DNA of 64,000 bases. Origin: Arcobacteraceae bacterium (GTDB lineage: Bacteria > Campylobacterota > Campylobacteria > Campylobacterales > Arcobacteraceae). Position numbers and translations under genes: made by a program. The stretch lies in assembly GCA_028687375.1 (NCBI GenBank), contig JAQUAG010000002.1:186001-250000 (forward strand), written 5' to 3'. This document shows positions 18,221-28,031 of this stretch, in pieces; the stretch's first letter is position 1, and every line of letters starts with the position of its first letter. The notes under the pieces are model-generated. The model was not told the DNA's origin, did no database searches, and was given only the letters and a program-made list of their open reading frames with translations.

Positions 18221-19771
18221 TTACATTGTTACTCTTGATTCAAACTCTTCAAAACTTTCCCCTGCTAATTTATTATTTTTGTAGTTTAAAACTATCTCTT
18301 TGACTTTCTCTTTTGCAACATCTAAAGGGAGAGCCTTATATAAAATTCTTGCTTCTTTGGCTTCAAGTGTCGCTTTCCCACCTATAAAGATATGAACACC
18401 ATCAACTTTATTTCCATTTTCATCTTTTGCTTTACATCCTTCAAATCCAATATCTCCCACACCGTGGATTCCACATCCTTTTGGGCATCCAGACCAATAA
18501 AATCTTATTTTTCCATCATCAAATGGTATCTCATTTGTAAGATAATTTGCCATCTCAATAGCATCACTTTTACAAGGTATTACTCCAAATGAACAAGTTT
18601 TTGTTCCAGCACAAGCGATGAGGTTTCTAAAATATATATTTTGATATTTGTGATATTTTATTGATAAAGAACTGTTTTTTAAAGCCTCTTGATGCTCTTT
18701 TTTACAAACAATATAAAAGCTTTGCTCTACTGAAAGTCTTATTTGCCCAAGGACAAGTTCAGCTAAAGTTCCAGCTTCCATCATCGCCTCACCTGTAAAA
18801 ATACCACTTGGGATTGAAAAATTATAAGCGATAAGGTTTTCGTTTAGAGTTAAAATCCCATCACTATCAAGGATAAATTCATCTTTAGCTAAAATCTCCC
18901 CAGCTTCTTGAAACTCTAAAGAGCTATAAACTTTAATCGCTTTTACAAATTCATCCATCCCAACAGCTTCAAGTAAAAAATGGAGTCGATTTTTATTTCT
19001 ATTATCTCTAAATCCAAACTCTTTAAAAAGATTTATAATAGCTTTATAGACACTTGTCACATCTTTTTGCTCCACAAAAATTCCACTATTTGTAGCTTGA
19101 ACTCCAACTTTCCCACCTAAATAAAGATTAAACCCAATCTTCTCATCTTTTTTAGCAACGATAAAACAACAATCATGCCCATAAATATTACAGTCATTTA
19201 CAGATGTACCTAAAATAGCTGTATTAAATTTTCTAGGTAATGTTCCTATCCACTCCTCATCTTCTAAAAATATCTCTTGCATACTATTTATAATAGGTTT
19301 ACACTCTATGATTTCTTGATTTCCTAGTCCATCAAATGATGAAGTGACAATATTTCTAAAGTTATCAATCCCTGTTTGAAAAGTGCTAATTCCTACATTT
19401 TGAAGTTGTTTTATAACCTCATACAAATCATTAAATTTTAAATATCGTAGTTCAATTTGTTGTCTTGTAGTGATATCTATATAATTTTCTCCATACCAAA
19501 TAGCGATTTTTCCTATCTCTATTGCTTGAAAAAAAGTAAGCTGACCTGCTGGGATTCTAACTCGAAGCATAAAAGTATCATCATCTTTATGAAATATTCC
19601 AAAACATTTCAAAAAATAATTTTTATCTGTATCAGTTAAATCTTCAATTGAACCTTTGCAAAGATTTTCAAGATTATTAAAAAAATCTATTGGTTTACCT
19701 GTTTGTTTTAGAAGTTCTATTTTATTTACTTTTCCATCTCTTAGCTCTTTTGCTTCTTGTAACTTAATCAT
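18221..19771 (-). CDS. nirA: Ferredoxin-type assimilatory nitrite reductase (siroheme, [4Fe-4S])
   Basis: 516 residues with the duplicated ferredoxin-like and 4Fe-4S halves of the nitrite/sulfite reductase family. The siroheme/cluster cysteines are in ACAGTKTC near residue 386 and GCPKGCGIHG near 427. It reduces nitrite to ammonium with six electrons from ferredoxin. The genomic setting next to a nitrate transporter, siroheme synthase and nasA favours nitrite over sulfite. I start at 19771 (ATGATTAA overlap with the cysG stop, AGAGG upstream); the frame is open further up but without support. Confidence 0.9.
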   Translation of the reverse strand: MIKLQEAKELRDGKVNKIELLKQTGKPIDFFNNLENLCKGSIEDLTDTDKNYFLKCFGIFHKDDDTFMLRVRIPAGQLTFFQAIEIGKIAIWYGENYIDITTRQQIELRYLKFNDLYEVIKQLQNVGISTFQTGIDNFRNIVTSSFDGLGNQEIIECKPIINSMQEIFLEDEEWIGTLPRKFNTAILGTSVNDCNIYGHDCCFIVAKKDEKIGFNLYLGGKVGVQATNSGIFVEQKDVTSVYKAIINLFKEFGFRDNRNKNRLHFLLEAVGMDEFVKAIKVYSSLEFQEAGEILAKDEFILDSDGILTLNENLIAYNFSIPSGIFTGEAMMEAGTLAELVLGQIRLSVEQSFYIVCKKEHQEALKNSSLSIKYHKYQNIYFRNLIACAGTKTCSFGVIPCKSDAIEMANYLTNEIPFDDGKIRFYWSGCPKGCGIHGVGDIGFEGCKAKDENGNKVDGVHIFIGGKATLEAKEARILYKALPLDVAKEKVKEIVLNYKNNKLAGESFEEFESRVTM

Positions 19772-21041
19772 TATTAACCTCTTGTGTTGATTTATATTTT
19801 GGTAAGATATTTGCAAACTGTACAACATCACCAAAAACTATAATTGATGGTTGTTTTGTTAATTTTGAAGTGATATCTAAATTTTCTAATGTTGTAACCA
19901 ATACCTCTTGATTTTCTCTACTTGCATTTGAAACAATTGCACATGGTAGATTTATATCGCATCCATTTTGTAAAGCTGCATCTTTAATTTGTGAAGCACG
20001 AGAAAGTCCCATCAATACAACTGTTGTATGATTTGGAATTTTGAGTAAATCTATCCAGTCAAGATTTAAAGAGTTATTTTTCAAATGAGCAGTAACAACA
20101 GAAAAACTTTTTGAAATATCTCTATGAGTTACAGGAATTCCAGCAACCGTACAACCACTAAGAGCTGAAGTTACCCCTGGAATAACCTCTATATTTGAAA
20201 AATCATTTTGTATCAGATACAAAGCCTCTTCTGCACCTCTTCCATACAAATATGGGTCTCCACTTTTAAGTCTTCCTACAGATTTACCTTTTTGCAAGTG
20301 TTCTAAGAAGATTTGATTTATCTCATCTTGAGATTTTTTATGAAACCCTTTTGCTTTGCCAACATCTATAATTTCACAATTTTTTGGGATAATCGCTTTT
20401 ATCTCTTCACTTATAAGATTATCCACAAGTGCTACTTCAAGCGATTGGATAGTTTTATAAGCTTTGAGGGTAAGTAGTTCTACATCACCTATACCACAAC
20501 CAATAATATAAGCTTTTGCAAAGATTTTATTTGCAACACTCTCTAGTTTGTCTTTATTGATAATTCCATTTTCCCTCTCATCACTTGCCATTTCTAGTAA
20601 ATTTTCAAGTGGTTCTTGTGGAAGTGTGTTTTTTATTTTATCTCTTATTGTTTTAGCTAATAATGGTGAAGCACCATTTGAAGAGACTCCTATTTGTACT
20701 TTTCCAATATTTAATAAAGCCATAAAATAAAAATCACAATAGAGAGGAACATCAACAACATTTAACATAAAGAATCTTTTTGTTTTCTCTTCTAAAAGTA
20801 ATTTTGTAACTTCACTATTCCCTGTTGCATCGATGATAAAAGAGAAATCTTTTATATCTTCTACTTCAAAAAGTTTTTTTTGATTATTTTTTGAGTATTC
20901 AAAGAATTCACTTTTAAACTCTTGTGAAATAGTAAAAAATTCAATCTCATTTTCATTTAAAACTTTTGCTTTTTGTAATGCTACATTACCAGCACCAAGT
21001 AAAAGTATTTTTGGGTTTTTAAGTAGTACTGGTAAACTCAT
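19764..21041 (-). CDS. cysG: Siroheme synthase: precorrin-2 dehydrogenase/ferrochelatase fused to uroporphyrinogen-III methyltransferase
   Basis: About 425 residues. The N-terminal third has a LLLGAGNVAL nucleotide-binding motif and a SSNGASP loop as in CysG-N/Met8. The C-terminal two thirds form the SAM methyltransferase, with GCGIGDVELLT, RLKSGDPYLYGRG and PGVTSA motifs. It makes siroheme for nirA, which it precedes and overlaps by 8 bases. I start at ATG 21041, one base past the nrtD stop; the ATG at 21053 has AAAGG directly against it, which is too close to work as a ribosome site. Confidence 0.92.
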   Translation of the reverse strand: MSLPVLLKNPKILLLGAGNVALQKAKVLNENEIEFFTISQEFKSEFFEYSKNNQKKLFEVEDIKDFSFIIDATGNSEVTKLLLEEKTKRFFMLNVVDVPLYCDFYFMALLNIGKVQIGVSSNGASPLLAKTIRDKIKNTLPQEPLENLLEMASDERENGIINKDKLESVANKIFAKAYIIGCGIGDVELLTLKAYKTIQSLEVALVDNLISEEIKAIIPKNCEIIDVGKAKGFHKKSQDEINQIFLEHLQKGKSVGRLKSGDPYLYGRGAEEALYLIQNDFSNIEVIPGVTSALSGCTVAGIPVTHRDISKSFSVVTAHLKNNSLNLDWIDLLKIPNHTTVVLMGLSRASQIKDAALQNGCDINLPCAIVSNASRENQEVLVTTLENLDITSKLTKQPSIIVFGDVVQFANILPKYKSTQEVNND

Positions 21042-21042
21042 T

Positions 21043-21834
21043 TTAATGGTCATCCTTTGCAAATTTTTTATATAAAAATTCTAATATTGCTTCTCTACAT
21101 CTAATATATTCTGGATCACTTTGAAGAGCAACTCTATCTCGTGGTCTTGGCAAATTTACTTCCAAAATCTCTCCAATTGTAGCTTCTGGTCCATTTGTCA
21201 TCATAATAACTCTATCACTTAAAAGTACCGCTTCATCAATATCATGAGTGATGATAACAACTGTATTTTTAACATTTTGTTGAATTCTCATAAGATGTTC
21301 TTGAAGGTTTGCTCTTGTTAAACTATCCAATGCTCCAAATGGCTCATCCATTAAAAGTACTTTTGGCTTGATTGAAAGTGCTCTTGCAATTCCAACTCTT
21401 TGTTTCATCCCACCACTTATCTCATCTGGTTTTTTATCTTTTGCATGGTCAAGTCCAACCATATCTACAAACTTCATAACTCTCTCTTTGAGTTCCTCTT
21501 TTGTAAGATTTGGCATAACTTTTTTAACAGCCATCTCTATATTTTGATACACTGTAAGCCAAGGGAGAAGAGAGTGATTTTGAAATACAACTGCTCTATC
21601 AAAACCAGGACCCTTTATCTCTTTATTTTCAAGAACCAAAACACCATTTGTAGCAGTATCAAGTCCAGCAATAATATTTAAAATTGTAGATTTTCCACAA
21701 CCACTATGTCCAATAATAGATACAACTTCATTTTCTTTTATCTCTAAATTTACATTGCGTAAAGCTACATATTCTTTGTTCTTTGGCAAAGGAAATATTT
21801 TGTCAACATTCTCTAAAACTAAAAACTTTTTCAT
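21043..21834 (-). CDS. nrtD: Nitrate/nitrite ABC transporter ATP-binding protein
   Basis: 263 residues with Walker A GHSGCGKST (near 42), Q-loop, signature ISGGMKQR, Walker B LLMDEPFGALD and the H-loop histidine. Belongs to the nitrate/sulfonate/taurine ATPase group. It lacks the C-terminal substrate-binding-like domain of NrtC (over 600 residues), so NrtD is the better label. The ATG overlaps the permease stop by 4 bases. Nitrate specificity is taken from the cluster, not from the protein itself. Confidence 0.88.
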   Translation of the reverse strand: MKKFLVLENVDKIFPLPKNKEYVALRNVNLEIKENEVVSIIGHSGCGKSTILNIIAGLDTATNGVLVLENKEIKGPGFDRAVVFQNHSLLPWLTVYQNIEMAVKKVMPNLTKEELKERVMKFVDMVGLDHAKDKKPDEISGGMKQRVGIARALSIKPKVLLMDEPFGALDSLTRANLQEHLMRIQQNVKNTVVIITHDIDEAVLLSDRVIMMTNGPEATIGEILEVNLPRPRDRVALQSDPEYIRCREAILEFLYKKFAKDDH

Positions 21835-22616
21835 TTTGTAACTCCTTTTTTTGTATAATCAAATCTATCAGCAATCATCCCCATAATAATATCAAGGATA
21901 AATCCGACAATTCCTATTAAAAATATCCCTATGATAATTGAAGTATAGTTTAAATTATTGTACTCATCCCAAATCCAAAATCCAATTCCAGTACCACCAG
22001 TTAACATCTCAGCAGCTATAATTACAAGCCAAGCAATCCCAAGACTAAGCCTCATCCCTGTAAAAATATAAGGAACAGCTACAGGTAAAATAATTTTTCT
22101 TATTCTTTCCATTGGGGTAAATTGTAAGACTTTTGCTACATTCATATAATCATTACTAACACTATTTACTCCAAGTGCCGTATTTATAATAATTGGCCAA
22201 ATAGAAGTGATAAAAATTGTTGCAATTGCAGTAATATTTATATCTTTAAAAACAAGTAATGCCAATGGAAGCCAAGCTAGTGGAGAAACTGGTTTAAAGA
22301 TTTGGATATAAGGATTTACAATAAAATAAATCTTTCTATTCATCCCAATAGCAAGTCCAAGGGGAATCCCAACCAAACAAGCGATTACAAATCCACCAAA
22401 TACCCTCTCTAAAGAACTTAGTATTTGCCAAAAAAGTCCTTTGTCATCTTCACTATTTACATAAAATGGATCAGACAATTGAGTAACAGCTTGTGTATAA
22501 GTATCTGATGGTGTTGGAAACCCCTCCACAATATTCGCAACATACGACCATATTGGTATAAATATAAATAGTAATAAAATTGGTAAAACAATTTTTTCTA
22601 TTAATTTTGAATTCAT
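21831..22616 (-). CDS. nrtB: Nitrate/nitrite ABC transporter permease
   Basis: 261 residues, about six membrane helices, and an EAA-type loop (NVAKVLQFTPMERIRKIILP near residue 160) that docks on the ATPase. AAGGAT is spaced 7 bases before the ATG. A stem-loop sits just upstream of this site, so its translation may depend on local RNA structure. Separated from nrtA by 138 bases while the downstream genes overlap. Confidence 0.88.
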   Translation of the reverse strand: MNSKLIEKIVLPILLLFIFIPIWSYVANIVEGFPTPSDTYTQAVTQLSDPFYVNSEDDKGLFWQILSSLERVFGGFVIACLVGIPLGLAIGMNRKIYFIVNPYIQIFKPVSPLAWLPLALLVFKDINITAIATIFITSIWPIIINTALGVNSVSNDYMNVAKVLQFTPMERIRKIILPVAVPYIFTGMRLSLGIAWLVIIAAEMLTGGTGIGFWIWDEYNNLNYTSIIIGIFLIGIVGFILDIIMGMIADRFDYTKKGVTK

Positions 22617-22632
22617 TTCATATCCTTTATTT

Positions 22633-22761
22633 CAAAGAGACTTTTGCCTCTTTGATTATTTTTTCAATCTATTTGATAATATATTTTCAAGAAACATCAT
22701 TATTATACTTCTTGCGAAGTATCTAAACTACCGTTTACCTTCAAGTAGTCAGGACTACTTG
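22633..22761 (-). promoter_or_regulatory. Three stem-loops in the nrtA-nrtB intercistronic region
   Basis: Read on the minus strand in transcript order: (1) 22761-22742, a 9-bp stem CAAGTAGTC/GACTACTTG overlapping the nrtA stop codon; (2) 22722-22705, a 7-bp stem ATACTTC/GAAGTAT closed by a GCAA loop of the GNRA type; (3) 22654-22633, a 7-bp stem CAAAGAG/CTCTTTG about 8 bases before the nrtB ribosome site. None is followed by a clear U-run, so stabilisers or attenuators are likelier than full terminators. The last nrtA codons are also partly repeated at about 22672-22690. Confidence 0.8.
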
Positions 22762-24134
22762 ATAATATATTTGGGATCAGCACAACCAGCAGGTCCATAA
22801 AAACAACCATATTTTGGTTGAGCAGTTTTTACTTTCCATTTGTTTGCTTTTGCTAAATCAGCTTTTTTTACTTTTGCATTTACAATATCAAAACTGTAAA
22901 TATAATCAACTGCTTTATTTGGGTCATAGATTTTACCATCAACAAATTTGTTGAATTGATCTTTTCCATCTATTTTCCATGGACTGGCAGGGAGTTTGTA
23001 CCCTACATTTTTAGCAGCCGCTTCAAATAAATCTGGTCTATAAACATTTTCAACAACTTTTTTCATATCAAGTGGTTTGTCAATTTGTCCCCATCTGTAC
23101 ATTTGTGTTAAAAACCACATACCATGACTATAAAATGGATATGCTGCATAGTTGTTTGCAAATACATTAAATTGTGGATTTGACTCACCTTTGAAATCTT
23201 TTAGATATTGAAAAGTTCCCGTCATAGAGTTATCAAGTACATCAACTGGAGCATTTACATATTGTTTCATACTTAAAATTTTTGATGCTTCTTTTCTATT
23301 TTCCCAACTTGTATCAAGCCATATTTGAGCTTCAATAATAGCTTCTATCATAGCTTGTGTCGTTCCTGGATATTTTTTTGCAAAGCTTTGCGTTACTTGT
23401 AAAACTTTCTCAGGATTATTATTCCAAATATCATAGTTTGTGATAAGTGCTGAACCTAATTTTTCCATAACAGCTCTTTCATTCCAAGGTTCACCAACAC
23501 AGTATCCTTCAATATTTCCAGCTTTTAAGTTAGCAACCATTTGTGGTGGTGGGAATACCTTTAAGGCAGTTTCGGTATCTGGATTTATTTTACTAGCAGC
23601 TAACCAATATCTCATCTCATACATATGAGTACTTACTGGATAAACAACCCCAAATTCTAAAGCTTTAAAATTTCCTTTTTGAACAGCTTTTTGCTTATCT
23701 ATCACTTTTCTTAAAGCATCAGCTGAAACTGGTCTTTTTTTAGGGTCAAGTCCCTCTGCTTGCATTTTTGCAATAATATCATTTCCCATAGTAATAGCAT
23801 TTCCATTAAGGTCAAGTGACATTAAAGCATACATAGGTACATTTCCATTTATCCCTATAGTTGAAGCCAATGGCATTCCAGCTAATGCATGAGAAGCATC
23901 GTACTCTCCACTTGCTACTTTTTGTTGGATTCCAGCCCAACCGCCACCTTCTTTTGCAACATCAACATTAAGTCCATGTTTTGCAAAAAAACCTTTCTCT
24001 TTAGCTATAACAATTGGCGCACAATCTGTTAAAGCTATAAATCCAATTTTTAAATTCGGTTTTTCAATTTGAGCTAAAAGTGAACTAGCAACTAATGAAA
24101 GTCCTAAACCTATTTTTAAACAACTGTTTTTCAT
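22755..24134 (-). CDS. nrtA: Nitrate/nitrite ABC transporter substrate-binding protein
   Basis: 459 residues, typical for NrtA/CmpA. A Sec-type signal peptide ([18 protein letters not shown]) ends near residue 21; no twin arginine or lipobox is evident. The mature protein begins with the [23 protein letters not shown] type sequence of NrtA and has GEPWNERAV in the second lobe. AAGGAA lies before the ATG. It leads the minus-strand operon and is divergent from nasA across 174 bases. Bicarbonate (CmpA-like) or cyanate binding is the alternative; the nasA/nirA context argues for nitrate. Confidence 0.88.
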   Translation of the reverse strand: MKNSCLKIGLGLSLVASSLLAQIEKPNLKIGFIALTDCAPIVIAKEKGFFAKHGLNVDVAKEGGGWAGIQQKVASGEYDASHALAGMPLASTIGINGNVPMYALMSLDLNGNAITMGNDIIAKMQAEGLDPKKRPVSADALRKVIDKQKAVQKGNFKALEFGVVYPVSTHMYEMRYWLAASKINPDTETALKVFPPPQMVANLKAGNIEGYCVGEPWNERAVMEKLGSALITNYDIWNNNPEKVLQVTQSFAKKYPGTTQAMIEAIIEAQIWLDTSWENRKEASKILSMKQYVNAPVDVLDNSMTGTFQYLKDFKGESNPQFNVFANNYAAYPFYSHGMWFLTQMYRWGQIDKPLDMKKVVENVYRPDLFEAAAKNVGYKLPASPWKIDGKDQFNKFVDGKIYDPNKAVDYIYSFDIVNAKVKKADLAKANKWKVKTAQPKYGCFYGPAGCADPKYIIK

Positions 24135-24262
24135 TTTAATTTCCTTAAATATTTCTAAGATTAAATCTTGTACTGAAACTATACTCCATAAAAATCTTTT
24201 ATGTACAGTTAAATTGTATATTTTATATACATCTATTCTTAAAGTTTATTAAGTTTAATTGA

Positions 24263-24268
24263 TATAAT
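24263..24268 (+). promoter_or_regulatory. Candidate -10 box for nasA in the divergent nitrate promoter region
   Basis: TATAAT lies 40 bases before the nasA ATG. The 174-bp region between nrtA and nasA is very A+T-rich; around 24215-24235 it has TGTATA and TATACA half-sites that could bind a dimeric regulator controlling both directions. Only the box itself is a direct match. Confidence 0.45.
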
Positions 24269-24308
24269 CTCTATAGAAAATATAAATACAATAACAAAAG
24301 AGGATAAG

Positions 24309-26339
24309 ATGATAAAATCAGTTTGTGGCTATTGCGGGGTTGGATGTGGAATTGAATTTGATGAATTAAAACTTGTTGGGGATTTAGCATATCCTACTAA
24401 TGAAGGATTGATTTGTGCAAAAGGGGCAAGTGAACTGCAGTCAGTTTTAACAGCAACTAGACTTTTACGAGTAAAAAGTAGAGATAATATAGATGAAGAG
24501 TATAAAGAGATAGGTTGGGATGAAGCAATTGAAAAGATTGCCATTAAAATTTCTCAAACAAATCCAAAAAATATAGCTTTTTACCTCTCTGGGCAACTTA
24601 TGACTGAGGATTATTATATTGCTAATAAATTAGCCAAAGGATTTATTGGTACAAATCATCTTGATACAAATAGTAGAACTTGTATGGCTTCAGCAGTTGT
24701 AGCACACAAAAAAGTTTTTGGGGTTGATTATGTCCCTGTACGAATGGATGATTTAAAAGAGAGTGACTTACTTATACTTGTAGGGGCAAATCCAGCTGAA
24801 GCACATGTTGTTTTATTTAATAAGATAAAAAAATTAAAAAAACAAGGTTTAAAACTTATTGTTATTGATCCAAGATTAACTGAAAGTGCAAAATATGCTG
24901 ATCTTTATTTACCTATTAAGGTTGGAGCTGATATTGATTTTTTAAATCTTGTTGCTATTCGATTGATTGAAGATAATAAAATAGATGAAGAGTTTGTTTA
25001 TAATCATTGTAATGACTATGATGCTTTAAAAAAACAACTCTTAAAATTACCAAAAACAAAACTTCTTAAAAGAACGGGGCTTTCTAAAGAGTTATTTGAA
25101 GAGTTTATTCAAATGTTTTATGAAAATGAAAATATTATAAGTGCTTGGACTATGGGATTAAATCAAAGTAGCCAAGGTACTGATAAAAATTTTGCCCTTA
25201 TCAATCTTCATTTACTTAGTGGAAAAATATGTAAAAAAGGGAATGGTCCTTTTTCACTTACAGGTCAACCAAATGCAATGGGTGGAAGGGAAGTTGGAGG
25301 ACTTGCTACAATGTTGGCAGTTCATTTAGATTATAATGAGGAAAATGTTGCAAAAGTAAATGAATTTTGGAATACTACAAATACCCCAACATCAAATGGA
25401 TTAACAGCAGTTGAGATATTTGAAGAGGCACTAAAAGAGAATATTGAAGTGCTTATAATTTGTCACACTGACCCTATTTATCACCTTCCAAATAGAAAGA
25501 AAATGGAAAAAGCAATCTCTAAAATTGGCTTAGTAATAGAGATAAATGCCTATGAAAATAGCGAAACAGCAGCTTTTGCACATATAAGACTTCCAGCATC
25601 TCCTTGGGGTGAAAAGGAAGGAACTCAAACAAATCTTGATAGAACAATCACAAAACAAGAGAGGCTTACAAGACGCTCAATTGATTGTAAAGATGATTGG
25701 GAGATTTTTGCTTCAATAGCTCAAAAATTAGGCTATGGGGATAAATTTAATTATAGTTGCCCAGAAGATATTTTTAAAGAGTATCAAAAAATGTGTTATT
25801 TAAGTAAAGATGCTCATCTTGATATTTATAAAACAAGTTATGCAGAGTTAAGAACTAAACCATTTATTTGGGGGAAAGGTTTATTTGATAAAAAAGAGTT
25901 TTTAACACCAAATAAAAAAGCAAATCTTTTCTTTGTAACCAATAAACTACTTTCTGAAAAAACAAATAAAATTTATCCATTTACCCTTTTAACAGGTCGA
26001 ACAAGAGACCAATGGCATAGTGGTACAAAAACAGGTTTTGTAGATAGTTTAAATAAATTTAAAAAACATAATTTTGTTGAAATTAATAGTGATGATGCAA
26101 AAGAATTAGAGATAAAAGATGGGGAAAAAGTGATTATTCAATCCCAAAGAGGGGAACTTGTATCTTTTGCAAAAATTGTAGATACGATATTGCCAAAAAC
26201 AATTTTTATCCCAATAACAAATAGAGAGATAAATTTTTTAACGGATGATTTGCTTGATCCCCTTTCAAAAGAACCAGATTATAATCATAGTGCAGTAAAA
26301 ATTAAAAAAGTTTACTCCACAAACTATGAGATTAAATAA
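24309..26339 (+). CDS. nasA: Assimilatory nitrate reductase, molybdopterin [4Fe-4S] subunit
   Basis: 676 residues. The N-terminal cluster motif uses Cys6, Cys9, Cys13 and Cys36, and the Mo-ligating cysteine is Cys125 in SRTCMAS. FTLLTGRTRDQWHSGT near the end is the typical molybdopterin dinucleotide-binding segment. It lacks the C-terminal BFD-like [2Fe-2S] domain of Klebsiella-type NasA, so a NarB-like ferredoxin-dependent enzyme is likely. No signal peptide: cytosolic. AGAGGA precedes the ATG. Its operon stands alone on the plus strand opposite nrtA. Confidence 0.92.
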   Translation: MIKSVCGYCGVGCGIEFDELKLVGDLAYPTNEGLICAKGASELQSVLTATRLLRVKSRDNIDEEYKEIGWDEAIEKIAIKISQTNPKNIAFYLSGQLMTEDYYIANKLAKGFIGTNHLDTNSRTCMASAVVAHKKVFGVDYVPVRMDDLKESDLLILVGANPAEAHVVLFNKIKKLKKQGLKLIVIDPRLTESAKYADLYLPIKVGADIDFLNLVAIRLIEDNKIDEEFVYNHCNDYDALKKQLLKLPKTKLLKRTGLSKELFEEFIQMFYENENIISAWTMGLNQSSQGTDKNFALINLHLLSGKICKKGNGPFSLTGQPNAMGGREVGGLATMLAVHLDYNEENVAKVNEFWNTTNTPTSNGLTAVEIFEEALKENIEVLIICHTDPIYHLPNRKKMEKAISKIGLVIEINAYENSETAAFAHIRLPASPWGEKEGTQTNLDRTITKQERLTRRSIDCKDDWEIFASIAQKLGYGDKFNYSCPEDIFKEYQKMCYLSKDAHLDIYKTSYAELRTKPFIWGKGLFDKKEFLTPNKKANLFFVTNKLLSEKTNKIYPFTLLTGRTRDQWHSGTKTGFVDSLNKFKKHNFVEINSDDAKELEIKDGEKVIIQSQRGELVSFAKIVDTILPKTIFIPITNREINFLTDDLLDPLSKEPDYNHSAVKIKKVYSTNYEIK

Positions 26340-26481
26340 AATATAGTTGATTTACTATTTTGTGAAAGCAATAATATAGCCTGATTTTGTATAATTCCAA
26401 GGTAATAAATACTAATTATCTTGTATTACAAATTCTACTTTTAGTGAAGAGTAAGCTATCTTTTAAATAATGGGTGTAAAA

Positions 26482-26994
26482 ATGAAACTTCTTTTTATAT
26501 TATGTTTTTCCTACATAGTCAGTATTGCAAATGATACATTATACTATATTGGAGTTGGTGGTTCTTCATATAAAGGATATAGTAGTGGCTCTGATGTAAG
26601 TTTTGGAATTACTAATATTCAGAATAATGGAAAAATAGAACTTGTATTTAATTATATTGAAGAAGATAATCAAAATATTGCAAAAGAAGATAAATTTAAT
26701 ATTCATGGCATAGATATAAATCTTAAATTACCCCTATACCAAAAAAATATATTTACAACATATTATAAATTTGGTATGGGTATATACACCCAAGAATATG
26801 GAGACAATGACCCTATGATTAAAGATGACAATAAGATTAAAAAAGGCAAAAATTTTAATACTGGTTTAGGCATTAGCACTTATATATGGAACTTTGCAGA
26901 AGTTTATTTAGAATATACTGTTACTTATTTTGCAGAAGAATACTTTGATGAATTTTTAAATGGTTTTAAGTACGGTGTATTAATAAAATTTTAA
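26482..26994 (+). CDS. Predicted small outer-membrane beta-barrel protein
   Basis: 170 residues. The N-terminus is a Sec signal (LLFILCFSYIVSIA, cut after SIA or nearby). The rest alternates hydrophobic and polar residues in strand-like runs with Gly and Tyr, and ends in a Lys-Phe, the terminal aromatic typical of barrels inserted by Bam. No family recognised. I choose ATG 26482 (GGGTG upstream) over 26470. A TATAAT at 26390-26395 could be its promoter. Confidence 0.65.
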   Translation: MKLLFILCFSYIVSIANDTLYYIGVGGSSYKGYSSGSDVSFGITNIQNNGKIELVFNYIEEDNQNIAKEDKFNIHGIDINLKLPLYQKNIFTTYYKFGMGIYTQEYGDNDPMIKDDNKIKKGKNFNTGLGISTYIWNFAEVYLEYTVTYFAEEYFDEFLNGFKYGVLIKF

Positions 26995-26999
26995 AACTG

Positions 27000-27899
27000 C
27001 TAAATCTTTTGATATAAACAAAATTCTACCGCAACACCTTCTCTTAGCCCATCATCAAAAACGATAGAATATTCTTTATCCAAAATTTTAAAAAAGAGTT
27101 TGAATATCTCTACACCTGTATTGATATAAGCTGTTCTTCCAGTACCTACTTTCTCCATCAAAATCTCTTCACTCATAGTTTGAAACTCTTTTTGTATTTT
27201 ACAAACATCCTCTAAATACAATTTTGTTCCATTAATTTTGCTTTTATCGTATGTTTTATAATCCATCCCAAGATTGATAGCACTTATAGTTGTTGGTGTT
27301 CCAGCTGTACTTATAAAAGGGAAATTTGTAATCTCTATCTTACTCTTTTCCAAAAACAAATAAACCTCCCTTTTTAATCTTAAAAAATCATCTTTTTGAT
27401 TTTTTGATTGGGTGAGGGTTACTATTCCAAAAGGGAAACTTTTAGCTATTTTATTCTCTTTTGAAAATATAATAAGCTCAGTTGAACCACCACCAATATC
27501 AAGTAAAAGAAATTCATCACTTGGAAGTTTTTCCCTTTTAAGAGCGTACTGGATAGCTAATAGTGTAAGATTTGCCTCTTTCTCTCCATCAATTATTTGG
27601 AAAGTTACCCCTGTTGTAGCTTTGATTTTTTCACATACCTCTACACTATTTTTGGCCACTCTCATAGCTTGCGTAGTAACTGCAATAGCATCTTTTGGAT
27701 TGTAGTTTAGTTTTTCGATACTCTCTTCTATCGCTTTTGTGATTCTTCCCACAGCATCCAAAGATATATTTCCAGTTTCCATCAATCCATCAGCAGTACC
27801 AACAGTTTTTTCATATTCACCAATTGTCTCTTGTGTAGCACAATCATATTTTAAAACTCTAAAAGAATTTGATCCTAAGTCTATAGTTATTATTTCCAT
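27000..27899 (-). CDS. Ppx/GppA-family phosphatase
   Basis: 299 residues with the ASKHA ATPase-like fold: an opening IDLGSNSFR phosphate loop and a second LLDIGGGSTEL loop near residue 139. It covers only the ~300-residue catalytic core, without the HD-like C-terminal domains of the long Ppx. Exopolyphosphatase or pppGpp phosphatase activity is possible and cannot be told apart. Its stop lies 5 bases beyond the end of the converging barrel gene. Confidence 0.85.
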   Translation of the reverse strand: MEIITIDLGSNSFRVLKYDCATQETIGEYEKTVGTADGLMETGNISLDAVGRITKAIEESIEKLNYNPKDAIAVTTQAMRVAKNSVEVCEKIKATTGVTFQIIDGEKEANLTLLAIQYALKREKLPSDEFLLLDIGGGSTELIIFSKENKIAKSFPFGIVTLTQSKNQKDDFLRLKREVYLFLEKSKIEITNFPFISTAGTPTTISAINLGMDYKTYDKSKINGTKLYLEDVCKIQKEFQTMSEEILMEKVGTGRTAYINTGVEIFKLFFKILDKEYSIVFDDGLREGVAVEFCLYQKI

Positions 27900-28031
27900 A
27901 CGACATAGTAAGAAGTTTCACTTAAAAAAAGACTTATTTTATATGCTATTAAGGTGGTATTGGAAAAAATGCTTATTCAATTTATTTTTTAAATTATAAA
28001 TAATCTTTATATCTATATCAAGGGACATTTT

